Below are positions 6,937 to 9,969 of a DNA stretch of 9,969 bases, in pieces. The notes under the pieces were generated by a model. The model was not told where the DNA came from. It searched no databases and saw nothing but the letters and a program-made list of their open reading frames with translations. How positions within the stretch are numbered: the stretch's first letter is position 1; each line of letters starts with the position of its first letter. This DNA is from Bacillota bacterium. Lineage in GTDB: Bacteria; Bacillota; Dethiobacteria; Dethiobacterales; Dethiobacteraceae. The stretch lies in the NCBI GenBank assembly GCA_012800215.1, contig JAAZJT010000163.1, positions 1 through 9,969 on the forward strand, given 5' to 3'. Made by a program: the position numbers and the translations under genes.

Positions 6937-6975
6937 CAGCAGGGAAAAATAAATATTTAACATTTTTTGTGTCAT

Positions 6976-7008
6976 ATGCCGCTTATAGCGGCATTTTGCT
7001 TTGTTTTT
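6976..7008 (+). terminator. Rho-independent terminator of the small CxxC gene
   Basis: A perfect 8-bp stem ATGCCGCT / AGCGGCAT (6976-6983 with 6987-6994) has a TAT loop and is followed by TTTTGCTTTGTTTTT. It lies 39 bases after the stop of the small zinc-finger-like gene. Confidence 0.85.
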
Positions 7009-7109
7009 GGATAATACAGGATGTGGGCGCAAATGTGCTGATTTCAGGCTAAACTACTATTATATGCAAGATATAAGCATTCCATGACAGTTATTTGCGT
7101 TTTTCCGTG

Positions 7110-7145
7110 TTCGACAGATAAGGCACTTCCCCGCTAGAGTATAAT
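7110..7145 (+). promoter_or_regulatory. Candidate Spo0A-activated promoter of the DUF4015 gene: 0A box plus TATAAT
   Basis: TTCGACA at 7110-7116 is a perfect reverse complement of the Spo0A box TGTCGAA. A perfect -10 TATAAT lies at 7140-7145, 24 bases before the GTG start. No sequence 16-18 bases upstream of the -10 resembles TTGACA (the 17-base position reads GATAAG). The 23-base gap between the box and the -10 recalls Spo0A-activated promoters such as spoIIG, where the spacer is longer than usual and 0A boxes overlap the -35 region. A single 7-mer can occur by chance, so this is suggestive only. Confidence 0.45.
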
Positions 7146-7169
7146 TAGATTAAAATATGGGGTGATAGT

Positions 7170-8849
7170 GTGAGGAAGCAGGGGTTTGCAAAGATACTGG
7201 CCGTACTGATAATTTTACTTATAGGTGTAATAGTTTACAGTCAGCTACAGGAAACTTTCTCTAAAGGAGTAGAGCCGCCTCAGCAGGAAGAGGAGAATGA
7301 AGGTCTTAATGAAGAAGAAGAGCGGAGACTAGCTGAGGAGCGAATGCGCGAAGAGCGCAGACAACGTGAGGCAGCCCTGCGAGAAGAATTAGGGGCTTTT
7401 TTTGTGCCCTTGCCTCCGCTGGAAAGGTCGGAAAATCCCCCAGTTAAGGTAAAAGGCATTTATGTGACAGGACATACTGCAGCAAACAGTAAAAGATTTA
7501 CTGAACTGTTAGCTTTGCTGGATTCCACAGAATTAAATGCTATGGTTATTGATGTGAAAAATGATCATGGGTATATGACCTATCCCAGTGAAATTGAAAT
7601 TGTGAAAGAGGTTAATGCTAATAAGGGAGCAGTAATTAAAGACATTGATGCAGTAATGGCAGAATTAGAGAAGCATGATGTATATCCCATCGCCAGAATT
7701 GTTGTCTTCCGTGATCCCCACTTGCCTGAAGTAAAACCAGAATGGGCTATTCAAAAACGTAATGGCAGTGGTCAATGGCGGGACCCTAAAAATTTTGCTT
7801 GGGTAAATCCTTATGATAAACGAGTCTGGGATTACAATATTGCCATTGCTAAAGAAGCTGCTTTAAAGGGCTTCCGTGAAATTCAATTTGATTACGTGCG
7901 TTTTCCGGAGAATGCTAAGCGGGTTGACCGTGAAGCTGAATTTCCAGGAGCCAACGGCCGAGCCAAAGATGAAGCAATTGAAGCTTTTCTTGCTTATGCA
8001 CGGCAGCAGCTGGCTGAGTATAATGTGTATATTTCGGCCGATGTTTTTGGCGTTATTGCCACTTCCAGAGGAGATGCAGATGGAATTGGCCAAAGCTGGG
8101 AAAGGGTTTCCCCACAGGTTGATTATATTTGCCCTATGATCTATCCTAGCCACTACGGTCCTGGTTATTTTGGTTATGCAGTGCCTGATGCTCATCCCGG
8201 TGGCACTGTAAGCCGAGCACTGACAGATGCCATAAAGCGTAGTGCTCCACTGGCAGAACCGGCCATAATCAGGCCATGGCTGCAAAGCTTTACTGCTACA
8301 TGGGTTAAAGGGCACATTAAATACGGTGCAGCTGAAGTACGTGCCCAAATTGAGGCAGCCTTGGCACTGGGGATTGATGAGTTTTTAATCTGGAACCCTG
8401 GCAATAGGTATATTACTAACTCGTATTTAACAGCAGCAGAAGCGGCACAAAATGAGGCTGAACTGGCTGAAAGAAGGCTGGCAAATGGGCATGACGTTCT
8501 TGGCAGAACACAAGCAGCAGCCCTTGATGAATATTTGACTGCTGTGCAGAAGAAGAATTGGCGCCAGGTGTATTTATGGCAGGTAAGAAACTTTACACAT
8601 ACCGAAGAAGAGTTTCAGCTATGGTTTGATAGTTGGACAAGTTCACTAGTTTCTTATAGCCTGGAATCAGGACAGAATGGCAGTTATCTTGTGGCGCTAG
8701 AGCTTAAAGATGGTGATACCCTGTTTGAGATGGAGGAAAATTTCACCGTTGTAATGGAAAACAATGTGTGGAAGGTTAAGGCAAGCCGAGCATTTTTGGA
8801 TGCTTTAGTCGAACCGCCCGTTTCCGGCTCAACAGAAACATCCGATTAA
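7170..8849 (+). CDS. Membrane-anchored DUF4015 family putative glycoside hydrolase with C-terminal NTF2-like domain
   Basis: This is a 559-residue protein from GTG 7170, with GGGGTG (7159-7164) 5 bases upstream. Residues 7-26 form an uncleaved signal-anchor helix. Residues 35-75 are a strongly charged Glu/Arg-rich helix. Residues about 93-420 are the DUF4015 TIM-barrel-like domain: VKGIYVTGHTA (94-104), MVIDVKNDHG (125-134), IQFDYVRFPE (238-247), ISADVFG (288-294), CPMIYPSHYG (321-330) and FLIWNPGN (405-412). Asp241 and Asp291 are plausible catalytic acids by analogy with other clan members. Residues about 450-545 (EYLTAVQKKNWRQVYLW onward) look like an NTF2/SnoaL-like fold. It would sit outside the membrane, facing the cell wall. 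The substrate is not known for the family. The upstream region holds a TATAAT and a Spo0A-box match. A strong terminator separates it from the previous gene. Confidence 0.9.
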   Translation: MRKQGFAKILAVLIILLIGVIVYSQLQETFSKGVEPPQQEEENEGLNEEEERRLAEERMREERRQREAALREELGAFFVPLPPLERSENPPVKVKGIYVTGHTAANSKRFTELLALLDSTELNAMVIDVKNDHGYMTYPSEIEIVKEVNANKGAVIKDIDAVMAELEKHDVYPIARIVVFRDPHLPEVKPEWAIQKRNGSGQWRDPKNFAWVNPYDKRVWDYNIAIAKEAALKGFREIQFDYVRFPENAKRVDREAEFPGANGRAKDEAIEAFLAYARQQLAEYNVYISADVFGVIATSRGDADGIGQSWERVSPQVDYICPMIYPSHYGPGYFGYAVPDAHPGGTVSRALTDAIKRSAPLAEPAIIRPWLQSFTATWVKGHIKYGAAEVRAQIEAALALGIDEFLIWNPGNRYITNSYLTAAEAAQNEAELAERRLANGHDVLGRTQAAALDEYLTAVQKKNWRQVYLWQVRNFTHTEEEFQLWFDSWTSSLVSYSLESGQNGSYLVALELKDGDTLFEMEENFTVVMENNVWKVKASRAFLDALVEPPVSGSTETSD

Positions 8850-8970
8850 ACCCGCCAAAAGACATCTTGCATAGTAATTTGCAAAAAATAGCAGCCAATG
8901 AAATTTTAGAAAAAAATGCAAAAGAAGCAGGAAAAAGGAAAATGATGTCGTAACTATACTAAAAAAGTGC

Positions 8971-8975
8971 GGAGG
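8971..8975 (+). promoter_or_regulatory. Shine-Dalgarno deciding the GTG start of the Spo0E-like gene
   Basis: GGAGG at 8971-8975 lies 7 bases before GTG 8983. The ATG at 8981 is in a different frame and stops after four codons, so the ribosome binding site supports GTG 8983. Confidence 0.75.
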
Positions 8976-8982
8976 TTGTGAT

Positions 8983-9141
8983 GTGCCGAACATAAGTAAG
9001 GAGCGGGAGCGTTTATATCGCTATGTAAAGCGTTGGGGGCTGCATGATTCTAGGACATTGCGTCAAAGCCGAAAAGTAGACAAGCTAATTAATAAAACAA
9101 TGATTGCTCATCTTCGTTCCCGCAATGACAACCGTGTATAG
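8983..9141 (+). CDS. Spo0E-like aspartyl-phosphate phosphatase family protein (small, divergent motif)
   Basis: This is a 52-residue protein starting at GTG 8983 and ending at TAG 9139-9141. The sequence ERERLYRYVKRWGLHDSR (residues 7-24) followed by TLRQSRKVDKLINKTM (25-40) has the two-helix layout of Spo0E-like proteins: a first helix with R..LY.LV, then a GL-D turn, then a second helix with L..S..LD.LI. Spo0E proteins dephosphorylate Spo0A-P and so delay sporulation. The family signature SQELD is here S29-R-K-V-D33, keeping the Ser and the important Asp but not Gln, Glu or Leu; the activity may be altered. It is highly basic, which is unusual. The length fits (family about 50-85). An IS element lies 20 bases downstream. 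Recognition is from motif pattern only. Confidence 0.6.
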   Translation: MPNISKERERLYRYVKRWGLHDSRTLRQSRKVDKLINKTMIAHLRSRNDNRV

Positions 9142-9161
9142 GCAAAAAGTAGTTAATGTAA

Positions 9162-9182
9162 AGAGGCTGGGACAAAACTAGC
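9162..9182. repeat. Right-end inverted repeat of an IS1182-type element (approximate)
   Basis: The sequence AGAGGCTGGGACAAAACTAG starting at 9162 resembles the terminal repeats of Firmicute IS1182-family elements (a GGCTGGGACAAAA core). It lies just outside the transposase gene and its terminator, where an IS end is expected. The matching left end is outside the window, so the exact boundary and any target duplication cannot be set. Confidence 0.7.
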
Positions 9183-9196
9183 CTAAAAGCTTAAAA

Positions 9197-9240
9197 GAGG
9201 AAAGCTTCCAAGTAATAAATTTTGCTTGGAAGCTTTCTTC
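9197..9240 (-). terminator. Terminator of the IS transposase
   Basis: The arms at 9197-9212 and 9225-9240 pair over 16 positions with a single G-T, including 13 perfect pairs, around a 12-nt AT-rich loop. On the minus strand it lies 12 bases after the transposase stop and is followed by TTTTAAGCTTTT. It may also block transcription leaving or entering the element. Confidence 0.82.
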
Positions 9241-9252
9241 GTAGAATTATTT

Positions 9253-9969
9253 CTATACAGCCGACTCTGCTTTAATGTTCATGGCGGTGTACTTTCTCAA
9301 GTTCACCGCCATGAATGCAAACCCTAATTCATTTTTCACTTTCTTCTTACCCCTCACGGACATTCGAGTGAAACCCAAGTTAGCCTTCAGAGATCCGAAT
9401 ACTGGTTCTACATCAACTTTGCGTCTCTTGTAGATTTCAGCAGTTTTCTTGTCTGAAAGCTTTGCACGTACATATTCTTTTTGTGATTCCCATTTTTTAT
9501 TGATGTAAACTTTTCGGCCTTTCCCTTCTTTTGCTTTTGTACACATATCGCGGAATGGACAACTGGAACAGTCTTCACATTCATACACTTTAAACTGACG
9601 TATGAATCCGTACTTATCTTTACGTTGAGAATGATGACTAAACTGTACCTTACGACCATTTGGGCATAGAAAAAAATCTTCTTCCTCGTTATAGTCCCAA
9701 TTGTCTACATGAAAAGCATTCTTTTTATGTTTCTTTTTCTGCTCCTGCCGGTACTGATTATATGTAATAAGTGGTGTTCGATTCCTGTTCTCGATAATAT
9801 CATCATAATTTTGTTCACTGCCATAGCCTGCATCCGCAACGATAAATTCTGGTAGTTCAAAGCATTTTTCTTCTATATGATTCAGAAAAGGAATTAGTGT
9901 ACGAGTATCTGTTGGATTAGGAAACACATCATAAGCAAGCACATATTGACTTTCCGTTGCAACTTGTAC
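9253..9969 (-). CDS. IS1182 family transposase, C-terminal part (partial at right edge)
   Basis: The minus-strand frame is open from base 9969 to its stop at 9253-9255, giving 238 visible residues; the N-terminal half lies outside. It begins VQVATESQYVLAYDVFPNPT, the typical IS1182 lead-in to the core. The second catalytic Asp is in VADAGYGSEQN (about residue 46 of the fragment) and the third acidic residue is in VDVEPVFGSLKANLGF (Glu about 188), so the visible part of the DDE site is intact. Between them is the Cys cluster CEDCSSCPFRDMC, also typical for the family. No frameshift or stop is seen, so the element may still be active. An internal GTG at 9942 is not the real start. Its strand is opposite to all other genes here. 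Confidence 0.93.
   Translation of the reverse strand, partial: VQVATESQYVLAYDVFPNPTDTRTLIPFLNHIEEKCFELPEFIVADAGYGSEQNYDDIIENRNRTPLITYNQYRQEQKKKHKKNAFHVDNWDYNEEEDFFLCPNGRKVQFSHHSQRKDKYGFIRQFKVYECEDCSSCPFRDMCTKAKEGKGRKVYINKKWESQKEYVRAKLSDKKTAEIYKRRKVDVEPVFGSLKANLGFTRMSVRGKKKVKNELGFAFMAVNLRKYTAMNIKAESAV

Larger units (their letters stand above)
9162..9969 (-). mobile_element. IS1182-family insertion sequence, partial (right edge of window)
   Basis: The element runs from the inverted repeat at about 9162 through a terminator and the 3' part of a minus-strand transposase gene to the window edge. About 0.8 kb of an element usually 1.6-1.9 kb long is visible. It begins about 20 bases after the stop of the Spo0E-like gene, so no plus-strand gene in view is interrupted. 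Confidence 0.85.

Noticed and set aside
7863..8348. 161-codon open frame on the minus strand inside the DUF4015 gene
   Set aside because: It lies wholly inside a gene with clear domain motifs, has no ribosome binding site and its product has no recognisable features; it is a shadow frame.
8932..8960. Possible promoter of the Spo0E-like gene (TATACT at 8955-8960)
   Set aside because: The position 17 bases upstream is an A-run with no -35 similarity, and the leader would be very short; support is too weak to annotate.
1..9969. CRISPR array, tRNA, rRNA or riboswitch
   Set aside because: I saw no regularly spaced repeats, cloverleaf-like tRNA sequence, conserved rRNA segment or recognisable riboswitch core in any intergenic stretch.

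Overview
The window looks like chromosome of a low-to-moderate GC, endospore-forming anaerobe of the Firmicutes (Clostridia or Peptococcaceae-like). The evidence is strong GGAGG-type ribosome binding sites, frequent TTG/GTG starts, corrinoid-methyltransferase genes, a Gram-positive type ftsEX locus with a PcsB-like coiled-coil protein, a probable Spo0E-like phosphatase and a Spo0A-box-like site. I cannot name the genus from sequence alone.

Layout. Bases 1-138 are the C-terminal end of a RACo-like corrinoid-protein reactivase, closed by a terminator. Next come a URO-D family methyltransferase-like gene (241-1134), an AlkD-like DNA glycosylase (1194-1910) and a flavin reductase-like protein (1932/1938-2492), all on the plus strand with short gaps. 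A coiled-coil protein of unknown function (2539-3477) follows and ends in a strong terminator. The next block is a cell-wall module: ftsE (TTG start at 3648), ftsX (overlapping it by 14 bases), and 14 bases later a secreted protein with a PcsB-type coiled coil fused to a DUF3048 (YerB-like) domain. An ordinary ftsEX partner would carry a CHAP, NlpC/P60 or M23 hydrolase at that position.

Beyond a 15-bp perfect hairpin lie a 49-residue double-CxxC protein with its own sigma-A-like promoter and terminator, and a membrane-anchored DUF4015 (glycoside-hydrolase-like) protein with an NTF2-like tail. The DUF4015 promoter region has a TATAAT with no normal -35 and a perfect Spo0A box upstream. A 52-codon Spo0E-like gene starts at GTG 8983. 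Twenty bases after its stop, the right end of an IS1182-type element begins; its transposase is on the minus strand and runs off the window.

How they may work together. FtsEX is an ATP-driven membrane complex that switches an extracellular coiled-coil protein on and off. The adjacent fusion therefore makes DUF3048 a candidate cell-wall effector or regulator under FtsEX control, and this is the most novel point here. The DUF4015 protein may also act at the envelope, and the Spo0A-box and Spo0E-like signals hint that this end of the window is tied to sporulation or the stationary phase. No CRISPR array, rRNA or tRNA gene was seen, and no gap between genes exceeds 300 bases.
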